A DNA stretch of 64,000 bases, from the NCBI RefSeq assembly GCF_019898765.1, contig NZ_JAIOKB010000002.1:682001-746000 (forward strand), written 5' to 3'. Position 1 is the stretch's first letter, and each line of letters opens with the position of its first letter. The translations under genes were made by a program, and so were the position numbers. Shown piece by piece: positions 8,522 through 17,512 of this stretch. The notes under the pieces were generated by a model. It saw only the letters and a list, made by a program, of their open reading frames with translations. It did not search any database and had not been told where the DNA came from. This DNA is from Sphingomonas yunnanensis. GTDB lineage: Bacteria > Pseudomonadota > Alphaproteobacteria > Sphingomonadales > Sphingomonadaceae.

Positions 8522-9648
8522 GCGCCGGTCCCGAGGAAGCCACCGATGACACGATCGAGCTCGGGCGAGTCGAGCAGGAAGGCGTCGTGGCCGTAGGGAC
8601 TGGACAGCTCGACGAAGCTGGCGGGTGCGCGCGCCGCCACCAAGGCCTGGACGATCGCGCGCGACTCGGCGGTGGGATACAGCCAGTCGGTGTCGAAGCT
8701 GACGAGGCAGAAGCGCGCGCGCGCGGCGCGGAAGGCGTTGGCGAGCAGCCCGCCATGTTCCTCGGCGAGGTCGAAATAGTCCATCGCGCGGGTGATATAG
8801 AGGTAGGAGTTGGCGTCGAACCGATCGGTGAAGGCGAGTCCCTGGTGACGCAGGTAGCTCTCCACCTGGAAATCGGCGTCGAAGCCGAACGACTTCTGCT
8901 CGCGCGCCTGCAGCCGTCGCCCGAACTTCTCGGTCAGCCCCGCCTCGGAGAGATAGGTGATGTGCGCCGCCATCCGCGCCACCGCCAGACCCGCCGCGGG
9001 GGGGACGCCATCGTAATAATCACCACTCGACCAGTTCGGGTCGGCCATGATCGCCTGCCGCCCGACCTCGTGGAAGGCGATGTTCTGCGCGGTGTGGCGT
9101 GCGGTCGAGGCGATGACGAGGCAGGCGTCCAGCCGCTCGGGGAAGGTCGCCGCCCAGCTCAGCGCCTGCATCCCACCCATCGATCCGCCCACCACCGCGG
9201 CGAGCTTCGCGACGCCGAGATGGTCGAGCAGCAGCGCCTGTGCGCGCACCATGTCGCGGATCGTGATGACCGGGAAGGCCATCGCATAGGGCCGTCCGGT
9301 CGCCGCATCAGTGCTCGCCGGGCCCGACGTGCCCATGCAGCTGCCCAGCACGTTGGCGCAGATCACGAAGAAGCGATCGGTGTCGATCGGGCGGCCGGGG
9401 CCGACCATGCGCTGCCACCAGCCCGGCTTGCCGGTACGCGGATGCGACGAGGCGACGTGATGGTCGCCGGTGAGCGCGTGGCAGATCAGCAGCGCGTTGC
9501 CGCCGCCGGGCGCGAGCGTGCCATAGGTCTCATAGGCGATCTCGACCGGCGCGAGCAGCGCGCCGCCGTCGAGGCGCAGCGGCCCGGGCAGCACGACCTG
9601 ACGCGACAGGCCGAAGCGCTGGTCCAGCGAGGAGGGCGAGGTGAGCAT
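8518..9648 (-). CDS. metX: Homoserine O-acyltransferase MetX
   Basis: A 376-residue alpha/beta-hydrolase that activates homoserine (acetyl, or in some lineages succinyl, transfer) for methionine synthesis. The nucleophile elbow [12 protein letters not shown] puts the catalytic Ser at 156. The Asp lies in [15 protein letters not shown] and the His in YGHDAFLLD near the C-terminus. Length and motifs match MetX throughout. Whether it prefers acetyl- or succinyl-CoA cannot be decided by eye. First gene of a metX-metW unit; a 103-bp gap separates it from the divergent channel gene and contains a 9-bp inverted repeat. Confidence 0.95.
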   Translation of the reverse strand: MLTSPSSLDQRFGLSRQVVLPGPLRLDGGALLAPVEIAYETYGTLAPGGGNALLICHALTGDHHVASSHPRTGKPGWWQRMVGPGRPIDTDRFFVICANVLGSCMGTSGPASTDAATGRPYAMAFPVITIRDMVRAQALLLDHLGVAKLAAVVGGSMGGMQALSWAATFPERLDACLVIASTARHTAQNIAFHEVGRQAIMADPNWSSGDYYDGVPPAAGLAVARMAAHITYLSEAGLTEKFGRRLQAREQKSFGFDADFQVESYLRHQGLAFTDRFDANSYLYITRAMDYFDLAEEHGGLLANAFRAARARFCLVSFDTDWLYPTAESRAIVQALVAARAPASFVELSSPYGHDAFLLDSPELDRVIGGFLGTGA

Positions 9649-9675
9649 CGGGCGGCCCCTTTACCCGCGCTGCCC

Positions 9676-9738
9676 CGTCGAAGTCGAGCCGGACCCGCGT
9701 GCACTCCCGCCGCGTTGGCGTAGAGCGTCACTTCGACG
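9676..9738. promoter_or_regulatory. 9-bp inverted repeat between metX and the divergent channel gene
   Basis: CGTCGAAGT at 9676-9684 and its reverse complement ACTTCGACG at 9730-9738, 45 bases apart. Outer CCC/GGG bases extend the symmetry with a two-base slip. It occupies most of the shared divergent promoter region. It could be an operator or a decayed intergenic repeat. I see no SAM-II riboswitch consensus here although such elements precede metA/metX in some alphaproteobacteria. Confidence 0.3.
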
Positions 9739-9751
9739 CGGGGGGCCCTTC

Positions 9752-10585
9752 ATGGCGGACGACGCCGAGGCGCGCGAGCGCGACATCGACCTCGATCCCG
9801 ACGAGCGCGCCGCGGTCGAGCAGCGCCAGTCGGCCAGCCCGCGCGTGATCCATGAGGTGATCCGTCGCGCCGGCGACGAGGAGCTGGCGCGGCCGAGCTG
9901 GTCGCTTGTCTGGTCCGGGCTCGCCGGCGGAGTCGCGATCAGCGCCTCGATCCTGGGCAAATCGCTGATCGCGCGCGACCTACCCGAGGCGGGCTGGACA
10001 CCCTTGGTGACCAGCATCGGTTATACGCTGGGCTTCCTGGTCGTGATCCTCGGCCGGCTCCAGCTGTTCACCGAGAGCACCTTGTCCGCGGTAATCCCGG
10101 TGGCGACTCATCCCAGCCTCGGCAACCTGGCGCGACTGCTGCGGCTCTGGGCGCTGGTGCTCGGCGCGAACCTGCTCGGCACGCTGCTGATCGCGGGTCT
10201 GGTCCACTATCGCCTGATCGGCTCGCCCGAGGGGGGTGCGGCGATGCTGGAGACGGCGCGCGAGCTGCTCGCGCACGACGCCTGGGCGACGCTGCGGCTC
10301 GGCATCCCCGCCGGCTTCCTGATCGCGGCGGTGCCCTGGGCGCTGCCCTCGTCGCGCGGGCAGGAGTTCTGGGTGGTGTTCGTGCTGACCTATTTCATCG
10401 CGCTGGGCGGCTTCGCGCACGTCGTCGCCGGCTCGGGCGAGGCGTGGCTGCTCGCCTTCGCGGGCGAGGTCTCGTTCGCGCGGGCACTGGGCGGGCTGAT
10501 CCTCCCCGCGCTGATCGGTAACGTCATCGGCGGCACCGGGCTGTTCGCGCTGCTGGCGCACGCGCAGGTGCGGCAGGAGCTGTGA
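9752..10585 (+). CDS. Formate/nitrite transporter (FNT) family channel
   Basis: A 277-residue membrane protein. The ATG at 9752 is chosen because it starts an acidic soluble N-terminus (MADDAEARERDIDLDPDE) like that of YfdC-type FNT proteins; upstream sequence is low-complexity. Six membrane helices are readable between about residues 50 and 270, with pore-like signatures SWSLVWSGLAGGVAISAS, LGRLQLFTESTLSAVIPV and GLILPALIGNVIGGTGLF. FNT channels move small monovalent anions such as formate or nitrite; the substrate here is not inferable. Divergent from metX and followed, convergently, by the methyltransferase gene 14 bp away. Confidence 0.88.
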   Translation: MADDAEARERDIDLDPDERAAVEQRQSASPRVIHEVIRRAGDEELARPSWSLVWSGLAGGVAISASILGKSLIARDLPEAGWTPLVTSIGYTLGFLVVILGRLQLFTESTLSAVIPVATHPSLGNLARLLRLWALVLGANLLGTLLIAGLVHYRLIGSPEGGAAMLETARELLAHDAWATLRLGIPAGFLIAAVPWALPSSRGQEFWVVFVLTYFIALGGFAHVVAGSGEAWLLAFAGEVSFARALGGLILPALIGNVIGGTGLFALLAHAQVRQEL

Positions 10586-10599
10586 GGGAGCGGGACGAT

Positions 10600-11469
10600 C
10601 TACCGCGACCAGCGCGCCCAGATCGCGGTCGGCAGCGCCAACCCGCGAGACTCCTCGCGCACCGCGAGCTCGCCCGCCTCGACCGTGCCGGGCAGGTCGG
10701 CGAAGGCCTGGCGCAGCATCTCGCCGATCGCCAGCGCCGACATGCGCACCGCGTAGACGGTGAGGAACAGGTAGCGCGACTCGGCGTCGAGCAGCCGGCG
10801 ACAGTCGGTGATCAGGCCGGGCAGGTCCTCCTCCAGCCGCCACACCTCGCCGGCCGGCCCGCGGCCGTATTTGGGCGGATCGAGCAGGATCCCGTCGTAG
10901 CGCCGCCCGCGCCGCACCTCCCGCGCGACGAACTTGGCGGCGTCGTCGATCATCCAGCGCACCGGTGCGTCGGTCAGCCCCGACAGCACCGCGTTGCCGC
11001 GCGCCGCCTCGACCGACTTCTTCGAGGCGTCGACGTGCACCATCCGCGCGCCCTCGCTCGCCAAGGCCAGCGTGCCCACGCCGGTATAGCCGAATAGGTT
11101 GAGGCACTCGGGCGACTCGACGCCGGCGAGCCGCTCGCGCATCCACGCCCACACCGGCGCCATGTCGGGGAAGAAGCCCAGGTGGCGGAAGGGCGTGGTC
11201 TGCGCGGTGAAGCGGACCTTGTTCCACGCCAGCGGCCAGCCGTCGCGCGGGACCGACTCGCTGAAGTCCCAGCGGCCGCCGCCCTCCTCGTCGCTGCCCG
11301 GCACGAACGCGCCGTGCGCGCGCCAGTCATCGCGCGCGGGCGCCCAGAGCGCCTGCGGCTCGGGACGGATGAAGCGGAAACGGCCGTAGCGCTCCAGCTT
11401 GCGCCCGTTGCCCGAGTCGATCAGCCCGTAATCCGCCCAGGGCTCGCCGGTGAGCGTGACGAGGTCCAC
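10600..11469 (-). CDS. Class I SAM-dependent methyltransferase, RlmI/RlmK-like
   Basis: A 289-residue protein whose C-terminal two thirds form a Rossmann methyltransferase. SAM motif I is CLNLFGYTGVGTLALASEGA and the catalytic-type motif is ILLDPPKYGRGP; the DPPK form is shared with RlmI-like 23S rRNA m5C methyltransferases. The N-terminal 90 residues lack an obvious PUA domain, so it is shorter than RlmI (about 400 residues). An RNA target is likely but unproven. It starts 8 bp after the thrC stop and is probably co-transcribed with it. Confidence 0.82.
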   Translation of the reverse strand: MDLVTLTGEPWADYGLIDSGNGRKLERYGRFRFIRPEPQALWAPARDDWRAHGAFVPGSDEEGGGRWDFSESVPRDGWPLAWNKVRFTAQTTPFRHLGFFPDMAPVWAWMRERLAGVESPECLNLFGYTGVGTLALASEGARMVHVDASKKSVEAARGNAVLSGLTDAPVRWMIDDAAKFVAREVRRGRRYDGILLDPPKYGRGPAGEVWRLEEDLPGLITDCRRLLDAESRYLFLTVYAVRMSALAIGEMLRQAFADLPGTVEAGELAVREESRGLALPTAIWARWSR

Positions 11470-11477
11470 GCTTCGCC

Positions 11478-12875
11478 TCAGCCGCGGGGGACGGCGTGCG
11501 CGGCGACGTGCGCGCTGACCGCGGCATAGGTGGCGTCGAGCGTGACGCAGCGCTCCTCGCGCTCGAACAGGTCCCCGACGCGCGCCGGCAGCGGGGGCCG
11601 CACCCCGGTGGCGCGCTCGACCGCGTCGCCGAACTTGGCGGGGTGCGCGGTGGCGAGCGTCACCATCGGCACCTCGGGCGCGAGATGGCGCCGCGCCGCC
11701 GCCAGCGCGATCGCGGTATGGGGATCGATCACCTGACCGGCGCGCTCGCAGGCGTGGCGCATCGCCATGGCCATGCCGTCGGGGTCGACCCGCTCGCCGA
11801 CGAACAGCCCCGCCGCGCCCTCGCGCTGCGCGTTGCTCAGCCGCATCGCGCGCTCCGCCTCGAAACCGCGCATCTGAGTCGCCAGCGCGGCGCCGTCGCG
11901 CCCGCCGAGATCGTACAGCAGCCGCTCGAAGTTGCTCGAGACCTGGATGTCCATCGAGGGCGTCGCGGTGGGCACCACCTCGCGGCTGGAATAGTCGCCG
12001 GTGCCGAGCGCGCGCGCGAGGATGTCGTTGACGTTGGTGGCGACCACCAGCTTGGCGACGGGCAGCCCCATGCGCGCCGCGACATAGCCGGCGAAGACGT
12101 CGCCGAAATTGCCCGTCGGCACGCTGAAGGCTATCGCGCGCGCGGGCGCGCCGAGCCGCACCGCGGCGTAGAAGTAATAGACCACCTGCGCCATCAGTCG
12201 CGCCCAGTTGATCGAATTCACCGCGGAGAGGCGGAAGCGCCCGGCGAAGGCGGCGTCGTTGAACATCGCCTTCACCAGCGCCTGCGCGGTGTCGAAGTCG
12301 CCGCGGATCGCGATGTTATGGACGTTGGGCGCGCCCACCGTGGTCATCTGACGACGCTGCACCTCGCTCACCCGGTCCTCGGGGTGGAGCATGAAGATGT
12401 CGATCCCTGCGCGCCCCGCCACCGCGTCGATCGCGGCCGAGCCGGTGTCGCCGCTGGTAGCGCCGATGATCGTGAGATGCTCGGTCGTGCCGGTGAGAAA
12501 GCGCTCGAACAGCAGCCCGAGCAATTGGAGCGCGACGTCCTTGAACGCCAGCGTCGGCCCGTGGAACAGCTCGAGCAGCCACTGGTCGTGGTCGAGCTGG
12601 ACGAGCGGGGTCACCGCGTCGTGGGCGAAACGGCCGTAAGCGGTGTCGCACAGCGCGCGCAGCTCGTCTTCGGTCAGCGAGCCGGCGACGAACGGCGCCA
12701 TCACCGCCGCCGCGGTCTCGGCGTAGCTCTTGCCCGCGAGCGCGGCGATCTGGTCCTCGGACAGCGTCGGCCAGGTCTCGGGGACGTAGAGCCCGCCGTC
12801 GGCGGCGAGGCCGGCGAGCGTCGCGCCCGCGAAGTCGAGCGTGGGGGCGGTGCCGCGGGTACTGACGTAACGCAT
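11478..12875 (-). CDS. thrC: Threonine synthase
   Basis: A 465-residue PLP enzyme converting O-phosphohomoserine to threonine. N-terminal MRYVSTRG and then FHGPTLAFKDVALQLLG, with the PLP-binding Lys in AFKD, are signatures of the bacterial ThrC (class 1) form. SGDTGSAAIDAVAG binds the cofactor phosphate and VPTGNFGDVFAGYVA is a further family block. Length is as usual. Start ATG at 12873-12875. Followed directly by the methyltransferase gene; divergent from cfa. Confidence 0.96.
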   Translation of the reverse strand: MRYVSTRGTAPTLDFAGATLAGLAADGGLYVPETWPTLSEDQIAALAGKSYAETAAAVMAPFVAGSLTEDELRALCDTAYGRFAHDAVTPLVQLDHDQWLLELFHGPTLAFKDVALQLLGLLFERFLTGTTEHLTIIGATSGDTGSAAIDAVAGRAGIDIFMLHPEDRVSEVQRRQMTTVGAPNVHNIAIRGDFDTAQALVKAMFNDAAFAGRFRLSAVNSINWARLMAQVVYYFYAAVRLGAPARAIAFSVPTGNFGDVFAGYVAARMGLPVAKLVVATNVNDILARALGTGDYSSREVVPTATPSMDIQVSSNFERLLYDLGGRDGAALATQMRGFEAERAMRLSNAQREGAAGLFVGERVDPDGMAMAMRHACERAGQVIDPHTAIALAAARRHLAPEVPMVTLATAHPAKFGDAVERATGVRPPLPARVGDLFEREERCVTLDATYAAVSAHVAAHAVPRG

Positions 12876-12971
12876 GGGGCAGTTCGCCTAGAGCGCGAGG
12901 CGCGCGTGCGCAACGCTCACCGACGTATCGAGGCTATGGATTGCGCGATGCAACCTTATTAGCAGAGGCGG

Positions 12972-14198
12972 ATGGCACTCATCGACGTCTTCCTCAGCCG
13001 CGCGATCAAGCGCGGGCGCCTCACCCTCACCAAGCCCGACGGCAGCACCGCCAGCTTCGGCAGCGACGACCCCGCGCTCAAGCCCGTCGCGATCCGCATC
13101 ACCGATCGCTCGGTGTATCGCGCCCTCGCCGCCGACCCGGCGCTGGGGGCGGGTGAGTCGTTCATGGACGGCACGCTGATCGTCGAGCAGGGCGACATCC
13201 TCGACCTGCTGCTGCTCGCCACCGCGAACAGCCGCTGGGAGAATGGCGTCAACCGCCTCGCCGCCAATCGCTGGCGCACGCTCAAGGGGCAGATCCGCCA
13301 CCGCCTCACCGGCAACCAGGCCAAGGCATCGAAGCGCAACGTCGCGCATCACTACGACCTGTCGGACCGGCTCTACGACCTCTTCCTCGACACCGACAAA
13401 CAGTACAGCTGCGCCTATTACGCCGATCCGACCCACTCGCTCGAGCAGGCGCAGGCCGACAAGAAGGCGCATATCGTCGCCAAGCTGGCGCTCGCGCCGG
13501 GCATGCGCGTGCTCGACATCGGCTGCGGCTGGGGCGGCATGGCACTGTACATCCACGCCAAGACCGGCGCCGAGGTGCTGGGCATCACGCTCTCCGAGGA
13601 GCAGCTCAAGGTCGCACGCCGCCGCGCCGAGGAGGCGGGCGTCGCCGACAGAGTGAAGTTCGAGCTGATCGACTATCGCGCGCTGGAGGGCCCGTTCGAC
13701 CGGATCGTCTCGGTCGGCATGTTCGAGCACGTGGGCTTGCGCAACTTCCGCACCTATCTCAGCAAGTGCCGCGACCTGCTGACCCCCGATGGTGTCATGC
13801 TGCTTCACACGATCGGGCGCGCCGACGGGCCCAACTTCACCGACAAGTTCACCGACAAGTACATCTTCCCCGGCGGCTACATCCCGGCGCTGTCGGAGGT
13901 GCTGCACGCCAACGAGTTCATCCGCTGGTTCGTCACCGACGTCGAGGTGCTGCGGCTGCATTACGCCATGACGCTGCGTGCCTGGTACGAGCGCACCGTC
14001 GCCGAGCGCGACGCGATCGTCGCGCTGTACGACGAGCGCTTCTTCCGCATGTGGACCTTCTATCTGGCGGGCGCGATCGTCTCCTTCACCAACGGTCCGC
14101 TGGTGAACTACCAGATCCAGTTCAGCCGCGATCGACTCGCCCTGCCGCTGACGCGCGATTACATGATCGAGGAGGAACGACGGCTGCGGGGCAGTTGA
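12972..14198 (+). CDS. cfa: Cyclopropane-fatty-acyl-phospholipid synthase
   Basis: A 408-residue SAM-dependent enzyme that adds a methylene bridge to unsaturated acyl chains of membrane lipids. An N-terminal lipid-binding part (residues 1-110) precedes NVAHHYDLSDRLYDLFLD and SCAYYADPTHSLEQAQ. SAM motif I is VLDIGCGWGGMALYIH and further family blocks are FDRIVSVGMFEHVG and DKYIFPGGYIP. All are typical of CFA synthases. Start ATG at 12972 follows AGAGGCGG. Shares a 96-bp control region with divergent thrC; a hairpin repeat follows the stop. Confidence 0.95.
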   Translation: MALIDVFLSRAIKRGRLTLTKPDGSTASFGSDDPALKPVAIRITDRSVYRALAADPALGAGESFMDGTLIVEQGDILDLLLLATANSRWENGVNRLAANRWRTLKGQIRHRLTGNQAKASKRNVAHHYDLSDRLYDLFLDTDKQYSCAYYADPTHSLEQAQADKKAHIVAKLALAPGMRVLDIGCGWGGMALYIHAKTGAEVLGITLSEEQLKVARRRAEEAGVADRVKFELIDYRALEGPFDRIVSVGMFEHVGLRNFRTYLSKCRDLLTPDGVMLLHTIGRADGPNFTDKFTDKYIFPGGYIPALSEVLHANEFIRWFVTDVEVLRLHYAMTLRAWYERTVAERDAIVALYDERFFRMWTFYLAGAIVSFTNGPLVNYQIQFSRDRLALPLTRDYMIEEERRLRGS

Positions 14199-14223
14199 GA
14201 GCGGTCACCCTCCGCCGCACCGG

Positions 14224-14250
14224 CGTGCTCCTTGCGCATGCAGGAGCACG
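14224..14250. repeat. Hairpin repeat between convergent genes, possible terminator
   Basis: A perfect 9-bp stem (14224-14232 with 14242-14250) around a 9-base loop. The arms CGTGCTCC / GGAGCACG match the outer arms of the repeat pair at 24001-24082, so it is a single copy of the same small repeat family. It sits between the ends of cfa and the EF-hand gene and could stop transcription in both directions. No T-tract. Confidence 0.55.
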
Positions 14251-14255
14251 GAAGC

Positions 14256-14690
14256 TCACTTCTTCGGCGCCGCTCCGCCCTTGGCTACCCCATCCGCCAT
14301 GGCGCGCGCGCGCGCGGCCTCGGCGGCGTCGACCTTGCCGTCATGGTTGAGGTCGTAGGCCGAGAAGACCGCCCCCATCAGCTGGTCCGATTCGGCACGG
14401 CTCAGCCGCCCGTCCTTGTCGAGATCGCCGCGTGCCATCACCAGCGCGGCGACCCGCTTGGCGTGGACCGCGTCGAGCGTCGTGCCGCGGATCTTCATCT
14501 TGGCCATCCGCCCTTCTAACTCGGCGAGCGAGAGATAGCCGTCCTTGTTGGTGTCGGAGGCGGCGAACTCCGAGTCGAGCTTGGCGGTCGCGGTGGCGCG
14601 CGTCTCCTGCGCCATGGCGGCGACCGTCAGCGCCGGCGTGGCGAGCAACGCGACGAGCGCGACGGCGAGCGTGGTGTGCGTCCTCAGCAT
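14256..14690 (-). CDS. EF-hand calcium-binding protein, exported
   Basis: A 144-residue protein with a signal peptide (about residues 1-27, ending AMAQ). It has three EF-hand loops: Asp46-x-Asn48-x-Asp50-Gly with Glu57, Asp89-x-Asp91-x-Asp93-Gly with Glu100, and Asp113-x-Asn115-x-Asp117-Gly with Glu124. All calcium-ligand positions are occupied, so binding is likely. Such small periplasmic EF-hand proteins are frequent in sphingomonads; their roles are mostly unknown. Start ATG at 14688-14690. Convergent with cfa and divergent from argG, with 117 bp of shared upstream sequence. Confidence 0.88.
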   Translation of the reverse strand: MLRTHTTLAVALVALLATPALTVAAMAQETRATATAKLDSEFAASDTNKDGYLSLAELEGRMAKMKIRGTTLDAVHAKRVAALVMARGDLDKDGRLSRAESDQLMGAVFSAYDLNHDGKVDAAEAARARAMADGVAKGGAAPKK

Positions 14691-14807
14691 GCGCGGAGGC
14701 TTGGCGGCGGGCGCTTGTACGCGCGGTGAACGGGCGCGCGCGGTGCCACGGCGGTTGCCTCCAGCGGCACGCTCGCGTAGCGCCCGCGCGCGAAAGGAGC
14801 CTGCCCC

Positions 14808-16025
14808 ATGACCGACCAGATCAAGCGTGTCGTCCTCGCTTATTCCGGAGGACTCGACACCAGCGTGATCCTGAAATGGCTCCAGACGGAATATCAGTGC
14901 GAGGTGGTGACCTTCACCGCCGATCTCGGCCAGGGCGAGGAGCTGGAGCCAGCGCGCGCCAAGGCCGAGCTGATGGGGATCAAGCGCGAGCATATCTTCA
15001 TCGACGACCTGCGCGAGGAGTTCGTGCGCGACTACGTCTTCCCGATGATGCGCGCCAACGCGCTGTACGAGGGGCTGTACCTGCTCGGCACCTCGATCGC
15101 GCGCCCGCTCATCGCCAAGCGCCAGATCGAGATCGCGGCACAGGTCGGCGCCGACGCGGTGAGCCACGGCGCCACGGGCAAGGGCAACGACCAGGTCCGC
15201 TTCGAGCTCGGCTATTACGCGCTCAACCCCGACATCAAGGTGATCGCGCCGTGGCGCGAGTGGGACCTGACCAGCCGCTCGAAGCTGATCGAGTTCGCCG
15301 AGGCGCACCAGATCCCGGTGAGCAAGGACAAGCGCGGCGAGGCGCCCTTCTCCACCGACGCGAACCTGCTCCACACCTCGTCCGAGGGGAAGGTGCTGGA
15401 GGATCCGTGGGACGAGGTGCCCGACTATGTCTACTCGCGCACCGTCAATCCCGAGGACGCGCCCGACATCCCCGAGACGATCACGATCGACTTCGAGCGC
15501 GGCGACGGCGTCGCGGTGAACGGCGAGGCGTGCTCGCCCGCGACGCTGCTGGCCTCGCTGAACGAGCTCGGGCGCAAGCACGGTATCGGCCGGCTCGACC
15601 TGGTCGAGAACCGCTTCGTCGGCATGAAGAGCCGCGGCATGTACGAGACGCCGGGCGGCACGATCTACGCGCTGGCGCATCGCGGGATCGAGCAGATCAC
15701 GCTCGATCGCGGCGCCGCGCACCTCAAGGACGAGCTGGCGCCGCGTTACGCCGAGCTGGTCTACAACGGCTTCTGGTTCTCGCCCGAGCGCGAGATGCTC
15801 CAGGCCGCGGTCGATCACTCGCAGGCCAAGGTGACCGGCACGGTGCGGCTCAAGCTCTACAAGGGCCAGGCGTCGGTGAGCGGGCGCCGCTCGCCGCACT
15901 CGCTCTACTCTGAGAAGGTGGTGACCTTCGAGGACGACCAGGGCGCCTATGACCAGCGCGACGCGGCGGGCTTCATCAAGCTCAACGCGCTGCGGCTGCG
16001 CCTGCTCGGCCGACGCGACCGGTAA
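14808..16025 (+). CDS. argG: Argininosuccinate synthase
   Basis: A 405-residue ATP-dependent ligase joining citrulline and aspartate in arginine synthesis. The PP-loop motif [18 protein letters not shown] is at residues 7-24. Family blocks include [30 protein letters not shown], and [20 protein letters not shown]. Full length. ATG at 14808 follows a GAAAGGAG ribosome site. A strong hairpin begins 8 bp after the stop, suggesting a single-gene transcript. Confidence 0.97.
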   Translation: MTDQIKRVVLAYSGGLDTSVILKWLQTEYQCEVVTFTADLGQGEELEPARAKAELMGIKREHIFIDDLREEFVRDYVFPMMRANALYEGLYLLGTSIARPLIAKRQIEIAAQVGADAVSHGATGKGNDQVRFELGYYALNPDIKVIAPWREWDLTSRSKLIEFAEAHQIPVSKDKRGEAPFSTDANLLHTSSEGKVLEDPWDEVPDYVYSRTVNPEDAPDIPETITIDFERGDGVAVNGEACSPATLLASLNELGRKHGIGRLDLVENRFVGMKSRGMYETPGGTIYALAHRGIEQITLDRGAAHLKDELAPRYAELVYNGFWFSPEREMLQAAVDHSQAKVTGTVRLKLYKGQASVSGRRSPHSLYSEKVVTFEDDQGAYDQRDAAGFIKLNALRLRLLGRRDR

Positions 16026-16032
16026 GGGTGTG

Positions 16033-16064
16033 AGGAAGGGGCGAGCGAGGCGCTTGCCCTTCCT
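16033..16064 (+). terminator. Long hairpin downstream of argG
   Basis: AGGAAGGG (16033-16040) pairs with 16057-16064. After a single bulged G at 16041, CGAGCG (16042-16047) pairs with 16051-16056, one pair being G-T, leaving loop AGG. The stem is 14 bp with one bulge. The T-tract is weak (TCCTTG), so it may act as an intrinsic terminator of limited strength or as an mRNA 3'-end stabiliser. Confidence 0.6.
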
Positions 16065-16095
16065 TGTGGGAGAGTCTGCCGCCGACCCACTCGGC

Positions 16096-16183
16096 ATCCC
16101 GGGCTTGACCCGGGATCCAGGGCGCCGCGCACACTTCACCCGTCGCTCTCGTGGAGACATGGATCCCGGCTCAAGGCCGGGAT
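16096..16183. repeat. Pair of inverted REP-like elements (BIME-like)
   Basis: Two short hairpins in opposite orientation: ATCCCGGG-CTTGA-CCCGGGAT at 16096-16116 and ATCCCGGC-TCAAG-GCCGGGAT at 16163-16183, both with perfect 8-bp stems. The loops CTTGA and TCAAG are reverse complements, and both stems are flanked by CC or GG next to ATCC/GGAT, so these are inverted copies of one element. A third copy is at 28549-28569. The 290-bp gap between argG and the diguanylate cyclase gene holds this pair, the argG hairpin and nothing else I can recognise. Confidence 0.75.
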
Positions 16184-16314
16184 GACACCGATAGGTGGCT
16201 AACGAGCGCCGTTGGCGGAGAGATTCTCCCGAGAGGAGCCGGGCGAGCGGCGCCGCCGTGCTTGTCTCGAACTCGCGGCGGCCGGCAGCGCGGAGAGAAC
16301 GAGACCGAACGCCC

Positions 16315-17349
16315 TTACGAGACGATCGTGCGCGCGCGCCCCTGCTCCTTCGCGCGATAGAGCGCCGCGTCGGCGCGGGTCACCAAGGCGGCGCGGCCCT
16401 CGCCCGCCAAGCCCTCCGTTACCCCCGCCGAGAAAGACACGGTGCCGATCGGCTCGCCGGTCTCGCGCACGCGCAGCCGGCGTTCGCCGATGTGGACGCG
16501 CACGCGATCGATCCGCGCCGCCGCCTCGTCGGGCGTGACCCCCTCGAACAGCAGCGCGAACTCCTCGCCGCCGTAGCGCGCCACCAGGCAGCCGCCCTCC
16601 TCGGCCAGCGTGCGCGCCACGGTGCGGATCACGCGGTCGCCCACCGGATGGCCGAAGCTGTCGTTGATCCGCTTAAAATGATCGATGTCGCACATCGCGA
16701 CGGTCACCCGCGCGCCCGGCGCGAGCGCGGCGAAGGCCTCGTCGAAGGCGCGGCGGTTGGGCAGCTCGGTCAGCGGGTCGGTGCGCGCCGAGCCGCGCGC
16801 CTCGTCGAGCGCGGTGCGCAGTTCCTCGGTCTCGCGCCGCGTGCTCTCCAATTTGGCCTCGGCGTGCTGGACACGCTCGATCATCGCCGCGGTGAGCCGG
16901 CTGATCTCCTCGACCCCGGCGTCGGCGCCGACGTCGCGCATCTCGGCCGCCGATCGCGCGAGGTCGCGGCCGAAATCATTGGCCTCGGCGTGCGCGATCC
17001 GGACCGTGTCGCCGAAGCCGTCGAGCTGGTGGAGCACGCGCTCGATCATCGCCTCCTGCGTCGCGGCGTCGGCGGTCATCTCGGCGTCTTCGGCGAGCGC
17101 GACCGGGGCGCCCCCCAGCGCGGTGCCGCCGAGCTGGTCGATGTCGCGCGCGGTCAACCGCACGCCGCCGTCGGTGAGCTCGGCGACGCGGCGCGCGATC
17201 AGTCCGTCGGGCTGCGCGATCACGGCGTAAGCGAAGGCGTAATGCGCCGGATCAGGGCTGAGTCGGTGCGCCGACAGGAACGCGCCGACGCGAGTGAACA
17301 GGCGGTCGCCCGCCGTTCCCTGCTGCCCGTCGACCGCCCTGCTCGCCAC
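16315..17349 (-). CDS. Diguanylate cyclase (GGDEF domain)
   Basis: A 344-residue enzyme making cyclic di-GMP from two GTP. The N-terminal 170 residues are helical and soluble with no recognised sensor. The GGDEF domain begins TDPLTELPNRRAFDEAF; the active-site loop reads YGGEEFALLF (GGEEF at about residue 259) and metal/substrate residues are in VAMCDIDHFKRINDSFGH. The RxxD inhibitory site expected five residues before GGEEF is absent, so product inhibition may be weak. ADAALYRAKEQGR closes the domain. No EAL domain. Start ATG at 17347-17349. Confidence 0.93.
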   Translation of the reverse strand: MASRAVDGQQGTAGDRLFTRVGAFLSAHRLSPDPAHYAFAYAVIAQPDGLIARRVAELTDGGVRLTARDIDQLGGTALGGAPVALAEDAEMTADAATQEAMIERVLHQLDGFGDTVRIAHAEANDFGRDLARSAAEMRDVGADAGVEEISRLTAAMIERVQHAEAKLESTRRETEELRTALDEARGSARTDPLTELPNRRAFDEAFAALAPGARVTVAMCDIDHFKRINDSFGHPVGDRVIRTVARTLAEEGGCLVARYGGEEFALLFEGVTPDEAAARIDRVRVHIGERRLRVRETGEPIGTVSFSAGVTEGLAGEGRAALVTRADAALYRAKEQGRARTIVS

Positions 17350-17478
17350 TCGCTCGCCCCCGATCGGCCACCCGCTGGGTACCGCCCCATCCCGACCGGC
17401 ACCCCCGCGCGCCGGCGGCGCGCCGCCTGCCGCGACCCGCCGGACGGGGACGCTAGCGCCCGACTCGCTAAAATATGG

Positions 17479-17505
17479 TGACTCGGCGTTGACCGCGCCG
17501 AGTCA
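17479..17505 (-). terminator. Intrinsic terminator of the peroxiredoxin gene
   Basis: A perfect 10-bp stem (TGACTCGGCG at 17479-17488 with 17496-17505) and a 7-base loop, starting 7 bp past the stop of the peroxiredoxin gene. Read on the minus strand it is followed by CCATATTTTAG, the closest thing to a T-rich tail in this region. Confidence 0.72.
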
Positions 17506-17512
17506 GACGCGA

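Noticed and set aside
9649..9751. SAM-II riboswitch ahead of metX
   Set aside because: No conserved GCTAAA/AAAGC-type core on the minus strand; only an inverted repeat is seen.
14691..16160. N-terminal extension of the EF-hand gene through argG
   Set aside because: The extension is antisense to argG and lacks domains; the EF-hand protein has a proper signal peptide at 14690.
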